Assembly: GCF_019145195.1 (NCBI RefSeq)
Contig: NZ_JAHSTW010000007.1
Span: forward strand, 186,001-250,000
Origin: Pseudomonas siliginis
GTDB taxonomy: Bacteria; Pseudomonadota; Gammaproteobacteria; Pseudomonadales; Pseudomonadaceae
DNA: 64,000 bases
Direction of reading: 5' to 3'
The translations under genes were made by a program, and so were the position numbers. Under the pieces are notes generated by a model, which saw only the letters and a program-made list of their open reading frames with translations, had not been told where the DNA came from and did not search any database. Positions 24,296 through 32,570 of this stretch are shown here, piece after piece. Numbering within the stretch: the stretch's first letter is position 1; the number at the start of each line of letters is the position of its first letter.

Positions 24296-24805
24296 TCAGC
24301 GCAGCGCTTTTCGATTACGCGAGGTCAGCAACGGCACCAGAATGACCACCAGCACGAACGCCACCAGCGCCCATTGCGCCAGCGACAGACCGAGGATCGG
24401 CGGATACGGCGTCGAGCAGAAACCGTCAACCTGGAAGCCCAGCGGGAAGATCTTTGCCAGCGGCAGATCATCGACAATCGGCTGCAGCACATCGACGCCA
24501 CAACTTACCGCCGGATAGAACTGCGTATAGACGTGATGCCCGGCCACACCGGCCCCGGCGATCGCACAGATCACTACCAGTGTCTCGAACACGGTGATGC
24601 TGCGACGGCTACGCATGCCCGCACCGATGAAGGCGAACACTGCAATCAGCAACAGTGCATAGCGCTGCAGAATGCACAGTGGGCAAGGTGCTTCGCCGAG
24701 CACGACCTGCATGTAAAGTGCGCCGCCGATCAACGCCAGGCAGATGATCCCCAGCAACACCAGATAGCGCCGCTCACGCCCCAACCGCATCGTTTCCTCG
24801 CTCAT
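24296..24805 (-). CDS. dsbB: Disulfide bond formation protein B
   Basis: 169 aa inner-membrane protein with four helices. Redox pairs: C41-x-x-C44 (PCPLC) and a second periplasmic pair at about Cys102 (VSCGVD) and Cys129 (GFCSTP). It re-oxidises DsbA and passes electrons to quinone, which the neighbouring bo3 oxidase re-oxidises. Full length. Confidence 0.96.
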   Translation of the reverse strand: MSEETMRLGRERRYLVLLGIICLALIGGALYMQVVLGEAPCPLCILQRYALLLIAVFAFIGAGMRSRRSITVFETLVVICAIAGAGVAGHHVYTQFYPAVSCGVDVLQPIVDDLPLAKIFPLGFQVDGFCSTPYPPILGLSLAQWALVAFVLVVILVPLLTSRNRKALR

Positions 24806-24933
24806 TGCCTTTCCTTTGTAAGTCCATGGTCCAGCCGGCCGGCGGCTGAAATTGTCGCAAGTCTACACCGGGGCAATAAACGATAGAGCGGTTAAGGAAT
24901 GATTAACCAACATGGCTTCGCGGCGCGCAGAAG

Positions 24934-25007
24934 ATTCGCGAGCAGGCTCGCTCCCACAATGGATCTGCGTCGAACGCAAATCCGGTGGGAGCGAGCCTGC
25001 TCGCGAA
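24934..25007. repeat. REPIN (GAGCGAGCCTGCTCGCGAA family)
   Basis: Two inverted REP units, TTCGCGAGCAGGCTCGCTCC and its complement, about 27 bases apart, between hmp and dsbB. Confidence 0.9.
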
Positions 25008-25027
25008 CGAGACAACTCGGTTTCACA

Positions 25028-26209
25028 TCACTCCAGAGCAGCAGCCGGGCCGAAGAACTCGTAACGGCTCTGCTTCTCCGGCACGCCCAACGCTTTCAGG
25101 TGCCGTTTGATCGCGCCCATGAACCCTTTAGGCCCGAGGAAGTACGCATCGACATCACGCTGCGCCGGCAGCCACTGGCCGAGCAGTTCTTCGCTGAGCA
25201 GGCCGACCTTGTCCGCCGCCGGGCTGACCCCATCTTCTTCGGCGTAGCAATAGAAGCGTTTGAGCTGCGGATGACGCGCCGCCAGCGCATCGACCCAGTC
25301 ACGGAATGCGTGGACGCTGCCATTGCGCGCGCAGTGGATAAAGTGCACCGGACGTTCGGTGGCCAGCGCTGCTTCCAGCATAGCCAGAGTCGGCGTGATG
25401 CCGACGCCGCCGCTGATCAGCACCAGCGGCTTGTCACTGGCCGCCAGGGTGAATTCGCCCGACGGCGGGAACAGTTGAATGCTCGAGCCGACGTGCAGTT
25501 GATCATGCAGATAGTTGGACGCGCGGCCATTCGGTTCACGCTTGACGCTGATGCGGTACTGGCCGTTATTGGCCAGTGCCGACAGCGAATAGTTGCGACG
25601 GATTTCTTCGCCGTCGAGGATCAGCTTCATGCCGATGTACTGACCCGGTTCGGCCGCAAGAATCGGCCCTTTGTCCGCCGGTTCGAAGTAGAACGAGGTG
25701 ATTTCCGCGCTCTCCTGCACCTTCGCTGCGACGATGAATTCCCGCGCACCGCGCCAGCCGCCGACGGCTTGTTCCTTCTGGTCATAGATCGCGGTTTCGG
25801 CGCCGATCAGGATGTCGGCCAGTTGCCCGTACGCAGCCCCCCAGGCACTCATCACCTCAGGCGTGGCGATCTCTTCGCCGAGCACTTCGGAGATGGCGCG
25901 CAGCAGGCAGGTGCCGACGATCGGGTAGTGCTCTGGCAGAATCTGCAGGGCGACGTGCTTGTTGATGATCTTGGCTACCAGATCACCCAACTGATCGAGC
26001 TGATCGATGTGCCTGGCGTACATCAGCACGCCGTTGGCCAAGGCACGCGGCTGATCGCCACTGGCCTGATGCGCCTGGTTGAACAGCGGGCGCACCTCCG
26101 GGTATTCGGAGAGCATCATGCGGTAGAAATGCGTGATCAACGCCTCGCCGCCGCTTTCCAGCAGAGGCACAGTGGATTTGATGATGGCACGATCCTGGAC
26201 GCTAAGCAT
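25028..26209 (-). CDS. hmp: Flavohemoprotein, nitric oxide dioxygenase
   Basis: 393 aa. N-terminal globin domain (about 1-140) with heme-pocket Tyr29 (HFYRMM) and proximal His near 85 (LQILPEHYPIVGTCLL). FAD-binding domain with RRNYSLSAL (about 204-212). NAD-binding domain with GGVGITPTLAMLEAAL (about 270). It converts NO to nitrate with O2 and NADPH. AGGAG lies upstream of the ATG. Divergent from the NO-sensing activator gene norR, with NorR boxes and a sigma-54-like element between them. Also called fhp in pseudomonads. Confidence 0.97.
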   Translation of the reverse strand: MLSVQDRAIIKSTVPLLESGGEALITHFYRMMLSEYPEVRPLFNQAHQASGDQPRALANGVLMYARHIDQLDQLGDLVAKIINKHVALQILPEHYPIVGTCLLRAISEVLGEEIATPEVMSAWGAAYGQLADILIGAETAIYDQKEQAVGGWRGAREFIVAAKVQESAEITSFYFEPADKGPILAAEPGQYIGMKLILDGEEIRRNYSLSALANNGQYRISVKREPNGRASNYLHDQLHVGSSIQLFPPSGEFTLAASDKPLVLISGGVGITPTLAMLEAALATERPVHFIHCARNGSVHAFRDWVDALAARHPQLKRFYCYAEEDGVSPAADKVGLLSEELLGQWLPAQRDVDAYFLGPKGFMGAIKRHLKALGVPEKQSRYEFFGPAAALE

Positions 26210-26250
26210 AAGGTGACTCCTGCGCTTTCTTGAAAGATTGGCTTAGGGAT

Positions 26251-26267
26251 ATCAGCTTTCGTGCCAA
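26251..26267 (-). promoter_or_regulatory. Probable sigma-54 promoter of hmp
   Basis: On the minus strand TTGGCACG (26260-26267), a perfect -24 box, followed after 4 bases by CTGAT (26251-26255) where TTGCT is expected. The -12 element therefore departs from consensus. Position, about 42 bases from the ATG and 41 bases from the nearest NorR box, fits activation by NorR. Confidence 0.5.
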
Positions 26268-26307
26268 CAATTTAATCCATTAAATTCAACGGCTTGAGAC
26301 ATGAGTA

Positions 26308-26363
26308 GTCATTTCGACACAAATGAACGTATAGTCATCGCGACTACACCTTGTCTATTTGAC
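26308..26363. promoter_or_regulatory. Three NorR binding sites (GT-N7-AC)
   Basis: GTCATTTCGAC (26308-26318), GTCATCGCGAC (26334-26344) and GTCTATTTGAC (26353-26363), each fitting the GT-(N7)-AC NorR core; the middle one is a larger perfect palindrome TAGTC-N5-GACTA. Three tandem sites are also used by E. coli NorR upstream of norVW. They lie between hmp and norR and would serve as enhancers for hmp while allowing autoregulation of norR. Confidence 0.8.
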
Positions 26364-26372
26364 TACATACCC

Positions 26373-27932
26373 ATGACCGCCAAATCCTTGCTTACCGCCC
26401 TGCTGCCTCTGGTCGCCGACCTCTCCCGCGAACTGCCCGAAGGTGAGCGCTACCGGCGTTTGCTCGAGGCCATGCGCGCCTTGTTGCCCTGCGATGCCGC
26501 CGCGTTGTTGCGTCTGGATGGCGAATCATTGGTGCCGCTGGCGGTGGATGGCTTGAGTACCGACACCCTCGGCCGGCGCTTCAAGGTCAGCGAGCATCCG
26601 CGTTTTGAAATCCTGCTGGCCGGCGCCGGGCCGACACGCTTCGCCGCCGACAGCGACTTGCCCGATCCTTACGACGGTTTGGTTGATGGCCTCGACGATC
26701 ATCTTGAAGTTCACGACTGCCTCGGCTGTCCTTTATTCGTCGATGAAAAACTCTGGGGCCTGATCACCCTCGACGCGCTGGACCCCGAGCGTTTCGAGCC
26801 GATCGAACTCGACGCCCTGCAAGCCTTCGCCAGCCTCGCCTCGGCCACGGTCAACGCCGCCGAACGCATCGAACGTCTGGCCACCCGCGCCGAAGACGAG
26901 CATCAGCGCGCCGAGGTCTATCGTCAGGCCAGCGGTCAGCAGCACCGCGAAATGATCGGCCAGAGCAAAGCGCACAAACGCTTGGTGGAAGAAATCAATC
27001 TGGTCGGCGGCAGTGATCTGACCGTTCTGATCACCGGCGAAACCGGCGTTGGCAAAGAACTGGTCGCCCAAGCCATCCACGCTGCCTCCGCGCGCGCCGA
27101 CAAACCGATCATCAGCCTCAATTGCGCCGCCCTCCCCGACACGCTGGTGGAAAGCGAACTGTTCGGCCACGTGCGCGGCGCCTTCACCGGCGCCACCAGC
27201 GACCGTCGTGGCAAGTTCGAACTGGCCAATGGCGGCACGCTGTTTCTTGATGAAGTCGGCGAGCTGTCGCTGACAGTCCAGGCCAAGTTGCTGCGCGTGC
27301 TGCAGAGCGGTCAGTTGCAGCGCCTGGGTTCGGACAAGGAGCATCAGGTCGATGTGCGTCTGATTGCCGCGACCAATCGCGATCTGGCCGAGGAAGTGCG
27401 CAGCGGTCGCTACCGCGCCGACTTCTATCACCGTTTGAGCGTGTATCCGCTGCGAGTGCCGGCGCTACGCGATCGTGGGCGTGATGTATTGTTGCTCAGT
27501 GGTTTCTTTCTCGAGCAGAACCGCTCGCGCATGGGCCTCAATAGCCTGCGTTTGAACAGTGATGCTCAGGAAGCGCTGCTCGCCTATACCTGGCCGGGCA
27601 ATGTCCGAGAGCTGGAGCATTTGATCGGGCGCAGTGCGCTGAAGGCGCTGGGTAACTGCAAAGTGCGGCCGAAGATTCTGAGTCTGAGCGCGGCGGATCT
27701 GGATTTGCCCCGAGAGGTTGTGGATAACGTGGTTGCGCCTGCCAGTGCCGACTTGGCCAATGTGATGCCGATGATCACCGGGGATTTGCGCAACGCCACC
27801 GATGAGTTTCAGCGGCGGTTCATCGGTGCAGCGCTGGAGCGTCACCAGGATAACTGGGCAAGTGCGGCCCGGGAGTTGGGGGTGGATCGGGCGAATCTTG
27901 GGCGGATGGCCAAGCGTTTGGGCATGAAATAA
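26373..27932 (+). CDS. norR: NO-responsive sigma-54 activator NorR (FhpR)
   Basis: 519 aa from ATG at 26373 (MTAKSLLTALLPLV); an upstream in-frame ATG lies within the NorR boxes and is rejected. GAF domain (about 25-165) with the non-heme iron region PDPYDGLVDG and VHDCLGCPLF. AAA+ domain (about 190-425) with Walker A GETGVGKE, the sigma-54 contact loop GAFTGA and Walker B GGTLFLDEVGE. C-terminal Fis-type helix-turn-helix (about 475-519, WASAARELGVDRANLGRMAKR). Divergent from hmp. Confidence 0.95.
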   Translation: MTAKSLLTALLPLVADLSRELPEGERYRRLLEAMRALLPCDAAALLRLDGESLVPLAVDGLSTDTLGRRFKVSEHPRFEILLAGAGPTRFAADSDLPDPYDGLVDGLDDHLEVHDCLGCPLFVDEKLWGLITLDALDPERFEPIELDALQAFASLASATVNAAERIERLATRAEDEHQRAEVYRQASGQQHREMIGQSKAHKRLVEEINLVGGSDLTVLITGETGVGKELVAQAIHAASARADKPIISLNCAALPDTLVESELFGHVRGAFTGATSDRRGKFELANGGTLFLDEVGELSLTVQAKLLRVLQSGQLQRLGSDKEHQVDVRLIAATNRDLAEEVRSGRYRADFYHRLSVYPLRVPALRDRGRDVLLLSGFFLEQNRSRMGLNSLRLNSDAQEALLAYTWPGNVRELEHLIGRSALKALGNCKVRPKILSLSAADLDLPREVVDNVVAPASADLANVMPMITGDLRNATDEFQRRFIGAALERHQDNWASAARELGVDRANLGRMAKRLGMK

Positions 27933-27958
27933 CCGCGCCATGTAGCTTGCTTGATGAC

Positions 27959-28053
27959 CTGTGGTGAGGGGATTTATCCCCGTTGGACTGCGCAGCGGGC
28001 CCGTCTTTTGCGGCCGCTACGCGACCCAACGGGGATAAATCCCCTCGCCACAG
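27959..28053. repeat. REPIN of a second family (GGGGATTTATCCCC type)
   Basis: GAGGGGATTTATCCCCGTTG and its inverted copy CAACGGGGATAAATCCCCTC flank a GC-rich central loop. A different REP sequence family from the others in the window. It sits between norR and cheV. Confidence 0.88.
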
Positions 28054-28161
28054 ATGTTTTTTGTCCAGCCGACAACTGAGCTAAAGCCCCACCTTCTGAC
28101 GCCGATAACACGGCATCAAAGGTTTCTGGCGATTCCCACTCTCGCCCCACAGAAGGTTCTT

Positions 28162-29064
28162 ATGTCCTCCACCAAAGCCCGCGCAGATTCACTTTCGCTT
28201 CTGCTGTTTACCTTGCGCAGCGGCAAGCTGATGGCGATCAACCTGCTGAAAGTCAGTGAAATCATCCCCTGCCCGCCGCTGACCAAGCTGCCGGAGTCGC
28301 ACCCGCACGTCAAAGGCATCGCCTCCCTGCGCGGTGCATCCTTGTCGGTGATCGACCTCAGCCGCGCGATCGGCGAGCGGCCTCTGGAAGATCCCAACGG
28401 TGGCTGCCTGATCGTCACCGATGTCAGCCGTTCCAAGCAGGGTCTGCATGTGCAGGCGGTGAGCAAGATCGTCCATTGCCTGACCACCGACATCAAGCCA
28501 CCACCGTTCGGCTCCGGCGGCTCGCGCGCCTACATCACCGGCGTGACCTCGGTGGACGGTACGCTGGTACAGGTGCTGGACATCGAAAAAGTCATCCACA
28601 GCATCGCCCCGGCGCAGATCGAAATGGCGCCGACCGACCTGACCATGGAAGACGCCGAAGTGCTCGGCAACGCGCGCATTCTGGTCGTCGATGACAGCCA
28701 AGTGGCCCTGCAGCAATCGGTGCACACCCTGCGCAACCTCGGCCTGCAATGCCACACCGCGCGCAGTGCCAAGGAAGCCATCGACTGCCTGCTCGACCTG
28801 CAAGGCACCGCGCAGCAGATCAACCTGATCGTCTCCGACATCGAAATGTCGGAAATGGACGGCTACGCCTTCACCCGTACCCTGCGCGAGACCCCGGACT
28901 TTGCTCACCTGTACGTGCTGCTGCACACCTCCCTCGACAGCGCGATGAACAGTGAAAAGGCCCGACTGGCCGGTGCCAACGCGGTGTTGACCAAGTTTTC
29001 CTCGCCGGAACTGACCCAACGTCTGATCGAAGCCGCCAAGCACGTCGCGGCCAACGGGCACTGA
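28162..29064 (+). CDS. cheV: Chemotaxis coupling protein CheV
   Basis: 300 aa from ATG at 28162 (MSSTKARADSLSLLLF), preceded by AGAAGG. CheW-like domain (about 8-155, with INLLKVSEIIPCP and HVKGIASLRGASLSVIDL) fused to a receiver domain (about 172-297, ILVVDDSQVA and the phospho-acceptor Asp in LIVSDIEMSEMDG). It couples receptors to CheA and may buffer phosphate flow. No other che genes nearby, as is usual for pseudomonad cheV paralogues. Confidence 0.94.
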   Translation: MSSTKARADSLSLLLFTLRSGKLMAINLLKVSEIIPCPPLTKLPESHPHVKGIASLRGASLSVIDLSRAIGERPLEDPNGGCLIVTDVSRSKQGLHVQAVSKIVHCLTTDIKPPPFGSGGSRAYITGVTSVDGTLVQVLDIEKVIHSIAPAQIEMAPTDLTMEDAEVLGNARILVVDDSQVALQQSVHTLRNLGLQCHTARSAKEAIDCLLDLQGTAQQINLIVSDIEMSEMDGYAFTRTLRETPDFAHLYVLLHTSLDSAMNSEKARLAGANAVLTKFSSPELTQRLIEAAKHVAANGH

Positions 29065-29067
29065 GTC

Positions 29068-29550
29068 TTGGCCGAGACGTTTTGCTTCTTGCTGCGCCGC
29101 GACTTGAGTGGGGTTCTGCCGGATGCGCAGTGGCCAGACGGGATTGAGCTGTCCGTCTACCGCGAGGAACTGGCGCCGGCGGTGCATCAGTTGATGCAGC
29201 TCGGACAGCTGGAAGGTGGCGGTCGAGTGCCGTCACTGCACGACTGGCGTCAGCGCTTCGCCAGCGACCCTGAATACGATCCAGCATTGTGTTTCGTGGC
29301 CTGCGATGCCGAGGGCGTGGTGGGCGTGGCGCAGTGCTGGACCAGTGCGTATATCAAGAATCTGGTGGTGCACCCGCGAATGCAGGGCCGGGGGCTTGGA
29401 CGCGCGTTGTTGTTGCATGCCTTCAGCGTCTTTCAACAGCGCCGCGAGGGGTTTGTCGATTTGAGGGTTCTGGAGGACAACCTGCGGGCGCAGCGGTTGT
29501 ATGAGAGTGTCGGGATGTTTGTGGTTCGGCGCGAGCTTGTGCCCGACTGA
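29068..29550 (+). CDS. GNAT family N-acetyltransferase
   Basis: 160 aa from a TTG 4 bases after the cheV stop. Acetyl-CoA loop VVHPRMQGRGLGRALLLHAF (about 98-117), and the LRVLEDNLRAQRLYESVGM element (about 132-150) typical of the fold. Probably translated from the cheV transcript. Substrate unknown. Confidence 0.8.
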   Translation: MAETFCFLLRRDLSGVLPDAQWPDGIELSVYREELAPAVHQLMQLGQLEGGGRVPSLHDWRQRFASDPEYDPALCFVACDAEGVVGVAQCWTSAYIKNLVVHPRMQGRGLGRALLLHAFSVFQQRREGFVDLRVLEDNLRAQRLYESVGMFVVRRELVPD

Positions 29551-29558
29551 TCTACCGC

Positions 29559-29626
29559 TTTCGCGAGCAGGCTCGCTCCCACAGATGGATTGCATTTCAG
29601 ACTGTGGGAGCGAGCCTGCTCGCGAA
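29559..29626. repeat. REPIN (GAGCGAGCCTGCTCGCGAA family)
   Basis: TTCGCGAGCAGGCTCGCTCC and its inverted copy, about 21 bases apart, immediately after the acetyltransferase gene. Confidence 0.9.
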
Positions 29627-29694
29627 GGGCAGCACTGGCAACTTCCGCTATCCGACAGACTCCAACCTTGGCCATAACCAAGGATGCCCCAACC

Positions 29695-30021
29695 ATGAAA
29701 GCCATCACCCTGGCCCTGCTCAGCCTCACCGCCCTCGCCTCCCAGGCCCACGCCTCCAGCCCCGACGCCTGGGCTGCCTATGACAAGACCGTACTCGCCA
29801 GCTGCACCAAGGCCAGTGGCCTGAAAAACGTCAAACCGGTCGGCACACCTGCGCAATTCGATGACCGCGTCGGTTACACCGCTGTCCTGCTGCAAGGCCA
29901 ATACCCGCAAAAACACATGAAAGGCCAGCAAGGCAGCGAGCTGTGTCTGTACAACAAACAGTCGAAAACCGCGTTCGTCACCGAGTGGGATTCGATTCGT
30001 CCGGTCACGAAAACCCACTGA
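29695..30021 (+). CDS. Small periplasmic protein of unknown function
   Basis: 108 aa with a signal peptide MKAITLALLSLTALASQAHA (cleavage after residue 20). The mature part of about 88 residues has two Cys (ASCTKASG, ELCLYNKQ), probably disulfide-bonded, and the sequence DRVGYTAVLLQGQYP. I do not recognise the family with confidence. Possibly its own unit between two REPINs. Confidence 0.7.
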   Translation: MKAITLALLSLTALASQAHASSPDAWAAYDKTVLASCTKASGLKNVKPVGTPAQFDDRVGYTAVLLQGQYPQKHMKGQQGSELCLYNKQSKTAFVTEWDSIRPVTKTH

Positions 30022-30104
30022 GTGGCGCAGTCCTTGCTTCGATCCGGTTCTGTGCGATGGTTTTCTGCCGTCGTTTCACACCCTGATTGAAGACAGATCG
30101 CTCA

Positions 30105-30854
30105 ATGAATACGACGTTTTCCTGCGTAGGTTGCGGCAAATGCTGCACTGACCACCATGTCCCGCTGACGCTGGCCGAAGCCCGCATGTGGGCGGCGGAT
30201 GGCGGTCAGGTGATCGTGCTGGTCGAGGCGTTTCTCGGCAATGGCCTGGGCCTGCCAGCGCAGCAGCGCGAACATGCCGAGCGCCGTTCGGCGGTGGTCC
30301 GCAGTGGCACTACTGATGCTCACGTGGCGATCACCTTTGCCGCCTACAACGTCGGCCCCTGCCGGAATCTTGACGAAGACAAGCGCTGCCGGATCTACGA
30401 GCGCCGCCCGCTGGTCTGCCGGATTTACCCGGCGGAAATCAATCCGCACATCCCGCTCAATCCAGCTGCCAAGGATTGCCCGCCAGAGTCCTGGGAGCAG
30501 GGGCCGGAGTTGATTGTGGGAGGCGAGTTGGTTGATCGGGCACTGGTTGAGCTGATCCAGCGTTCGCGTCAGGCGGACCGGGACGACATCAAACTCAAGG
30601 ATGCGATCTGCGCTGCATTGGGGATTCGCACCACGGCCCTAAAGGGTGACGGGTTCACCGCGTACTTGCCGAACATGGAGGCGTTTGCTGCAGTGATCGA
30701 CCAAGTGAGCGCGCAACCGCTGGCGGCGCGAACCAGCGAATGGCTGTTTCATTTGTCTGGCGATGACGTGGCTGGACAGGTACAGGCTGCGGGTGGGCAA
30801 GTAGTGACCGAGCCGGCGCAGACTTATGCGTTTATTTCATTGCGCGCGGCTTGA
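30105..30854 (+). CDS. YkgJ family cysteine-cluster protein
   Basis: 249 aa from ATG at 30105 (MNTTFSCVGCGKCC). The N-terminal CxxCxxCC and the later CRIYERRPLVCRIYP followed by DCPP form the conserved Cys cluster, presumed to bind zinc or an Fe-S cluster. A C-terminal region of about 120 residues is unassigned. Function unknown. Confidence 0.85.
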   Translation: MNTTFSCVGCGKCCTDHHVPLTLAEARMWAADGGQVIVLVEAFLGNGLGLPAQQREHAERRSAVVRSGTTDAHVAITFAAYNVGPCRNLDEDKRCRIYERRPLVCRIYPAEINPHIPLNPAAKDCPPESWEQGPELIVGGELVDRALVELIQRSRQADRDDIKLKDAICAALGIRTTALKGDGFTAYLPNMEAFAAVIDQVSAQPLAARTSEWLFHLSGDDVAGQVQAAGGQVVTEPAQTYAFISLRAA

Positions 30855-30883
30855 TCTGATATTTGTGCTGTAGCGGATGTCGC

Positions 30884-30956
30884 TTTCGCGAGCAGGCTCG
30901 CTCCCACAGGGTTGGGTTCTACACAAATCCAATGTGGGAGCGAGCCTGCTCGCGAA
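30884..30956. repeat. REPIN (GAGCGAGCCTGCTCGCGAA family)
   Basis: TTTCGCGAGCAGGCTCGCTC and its inverted copy about 25 bases apart, downstream of the ykgJ-type gene and before a convergent small gene. Confidence 0.9.
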
Positions 30957-30988
30957 GAGGCCAGCACAAGCACCATCACTTTCCGATG

Positions 30989-31228
30989 TCAGCGCTTGCC
31001 CATCGACCGACGCGTGCCCGGTGGCGCCATGCCCGGGGTTTTGGTGTGGCCATTCTTCGCGCCATTCTTGTACCACGGCTGATTCGAGCCTTTCGCCGAA
31101 GCCAGCTCGCCCGGTTTGAACGGGAACTTGAACGCCGGGATCTCGGCCTTGGTTTCGCTGGCATCTGCCACGTCAGCCGGGACGTCGCTCACAGCGTCGT
31201 CAACCGGCGGTTGGGTCGGGGAAGTCAT
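30989..31228 (-). CDS. Small hydrophilic conserved hypothetical protein
   Basis: 79 aa. Acidic Pro/Asp/Ala-rich first 28 residues, then a basic C-terminus with KFPFKPGELASAKGSNQPWY and PGMAPPGTRRSMGKR. Looks intrinsically disordered; no signal peptide. Start codon preceded by GGAG. I recall similar short proteins in other pseudomonads but no function. Confidence 0.6.
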   Translation of the reverse strand: MTSPTQPPVDDAVSDVPADVADASETKAEIPAFKFPFKPGELASAKGSNQPWYKNGAKNGHTKTPGMAPPGTRRSMGKR

Positions 31229-31367
31229 AAAAGCTCCGGGAACAAAAAGTCGGCCCGATCAGTGAGCCGCAAAGGCGCGCAGTATACCTGTGCGCTCTGG
31301 CTCGGCATCTGAAGATTTGCGCGATGCGCTGAATGGCTGCCTGGCACTGACACTGCGTGATGATATT

Positions 31368-31787
31368 TCAGTTCATGCGTTGTTGAACGTCACCCAACAA
31401 TTGCGACGTGCTCTCCAGCAATTGCTCAAGAAGCGCGTCATCTTCATCCATATAGCCTTCATATTCGGCGAGATTGCGCCGCTCGTGGCATAGCGCAAAC
31501 AATCGCACCTGAACCTTACTGCTTTGCGTGGTATGGATCAGGCACTGGAATACCAGATAGCGCTTGTCCGATCGATAGCCACTCAAGCGAAGAGCCGTCA
31601 GCGCCAGCGCGTGAGCGGCGTTGTAGGCCAAATCGAACCGGCTGGAAAACGACAGTGTGCAAGTGTGCGCATCCTTGAGCCTGTCCAAAGCCGAGCGCAT
31701 CAGACCTTCACACTCCTTGCGGTCAGGTGGCTCCGCTTTCAGTACACCGCTACGTAGAAGATTCTCCAGACTCTCGTTGCTGCCCAT
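31368..31787 (-). CDS. HEPN domain protein, putative toxin of an MNT/HEPN pair
   Basis: 139 aa, all-helical. RFDLAYNAAHALALTALRL (about 48-66) and the C-terminal LCHERRNLAEYEGYMDE (about 99-115) are typical of the HEPN family paired with MNT nucleotidyltransferases. The strict Rx4-6H RNase signature is not evident; the RRN-x3-Y element replaces it. Overlaps the upstream MNT gene by 38 bases, so tightly coupled. In characterised pairs the HEPN protein is an RNase kept inactive by MNT-mediated adenylylation. Confidence 0.82.
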   Translation of the reverse strand: MGSNESLENLLRSGVLKAEPPDRKECEGLMRSALDRLKDAHTCTLSFSSRFDLAYNAAHALALTALRLSGYRSDKRYLVFQCLIHTTQSSKVQVRLFALCHERRNLAEYEGYMDEDDALLEQLLESTSQLLGDVQQRMN

Positions 31788-32379
31788 CCTTGGACTCCAA
31801 AGGGTTTGCCCCTGACAGATCGATTTTTTCCTGCTGCATCACCCGCATGACAAAACTGTTCTGTGCCGCCAGCTTCCTGGCCCAGTCTTGCGGGGTGTAT
31901 AGCGTCGGGTTGATGGGACGCCCCAATTGCTCCTCCAACGGCATGAGTCGCTCCATCAACTCACTGTAGTTCAGGCCTTCGCCAATCAGCATGAGATCTA
32001 TGTCACTGAGTGTGTTCGCCGAGTTTTTGGCGATGGAGCCATACACGAACGCCCACGTGATCTGTTCGGCAAACGGTTCTAATGCCTGACGAAGAGGCTC
32101 GGCAAAACCGAATGTCTTGCGCGTGATGCCCAGAAGCTCCGCGTAGATAGGACATGCGGGATTGGCCTGGTAATGGGTCTGGTTACCCACTCGTGTCATG
32201 CTGAGGATCCCGGCTCGTTGCAATCGATCAAGCTCACGCATCAGGCCGCCTTTGCCAACCTGTGCCCAGCGCACAATTTCGTTGGCGTAGAACGTCCGGT
32301 CAGGCTTGCCGAACAACAATCCCAACACTTTTTGCTGGGTGGCGGTGAACAGGGCTTCGCTTAAAGAAAGGTTTTCCAC
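31750..32379 (-). CDS. Winged-helix/MNT nucleotidyltransferase fusion, putative antitoxin and repressor
   Basis: 209 aa from a GTG at 32379. Residues about 8-75 form a winged helix-turn-helix (QQKVLGLLFGKPDRTFYANEI, GKGGLMRELDRLQRAGIL). Residues about 105-145 form a minimal nucleotidyltransferase with the catalytic GS-x9-DxD motif (VYGSIAKNSANTLSDIDLML). The fusion suggests one protein both modifies the HEPN partner and represses the operon. No Shine-Dalgarno, consistent with a very short leader. Confidence 0.85.
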   Translation of the reverse strand: MENLSLSEALFTATQQKVLGLLFGKPDRTFYANEIVRWAQVGKGGLMRELDRLQRAGILSMTRVGNQTHYQANPACPIYAELLGITRKTFGFAEPLRQALEPFAEQITWAFVYGSIAKNSANTLSDIDLMLIGEGLNYSELMERLMPLEEQLGRPINPTLYTPQDWARKLAAQNSFVMRVMQQEKIDLSGANPLESKDGQQRESGESST

Positions 32380-32395
32380 TGGCGCAAACCGAAGA

Positions 32396-32438
32396 GTCCC
32401 AAAAAAGGAACGATAGGTCCCTTTTAGGGACTTATCAA
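32396..32438 (-). promoter_or_regulatory. MNT/HEPN promoter with two operator-like palindromes
   Basis: Minus strand: -35 TTGATA (32433-32438), 17-base spacer, -10 TATCGT (32410-32415). The spacer is filled by the perfect palindrome GTCCC-TAAAA-GGGAC (32417-32431). A second, imperfect copy TTCC-TTTTTT-GGGA (32397-32408) lies about 21 bases away, over the expected start point. This is what one expects for autorepression by the winged-helix domain of the first gene. Confidence 0.6.
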
Positions 32439-32517
32439 GTCAACGGTAATCGCAGCCAGTGCAATTAACGTCGGAAACTGACAATCCTGACAGCCAGCCG
32501 TCACCCTGCCGACCGCC

Positions 32518-32538
32518 TGACCGGTTTATAACTGGTCA
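32518..32538 (+). promoter_or_regulatory. Inverted repeat over a -10 element upstream of the RND operon
   Basis: TGACC-N11-GGTCA with TATAAC (32527-32532) in its centre and no good -35 box. The leader to the start codon would be about 32 bases. It could be the control site of the operon's own response regulator or of a repressor. Confidence 0.35.
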
Positions 32539-32570
32539 ATCTGCCCAAACTCCAGACTTCGGCGCCGCGC

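Noticed and set aside
26301..26372. N-terminal extension of NorR from an upstream ATG
   Set aside because: The extension would translate through all three NorR binding sites and has no homologous look; NorR proteins begin at the region called here.
30863..31312. Plus-strand frame running through a REPIN
   Set aside because: Starts in repeat DNA and covers the small minus-strand gene at 30989-31228 in antisense; no coding features.
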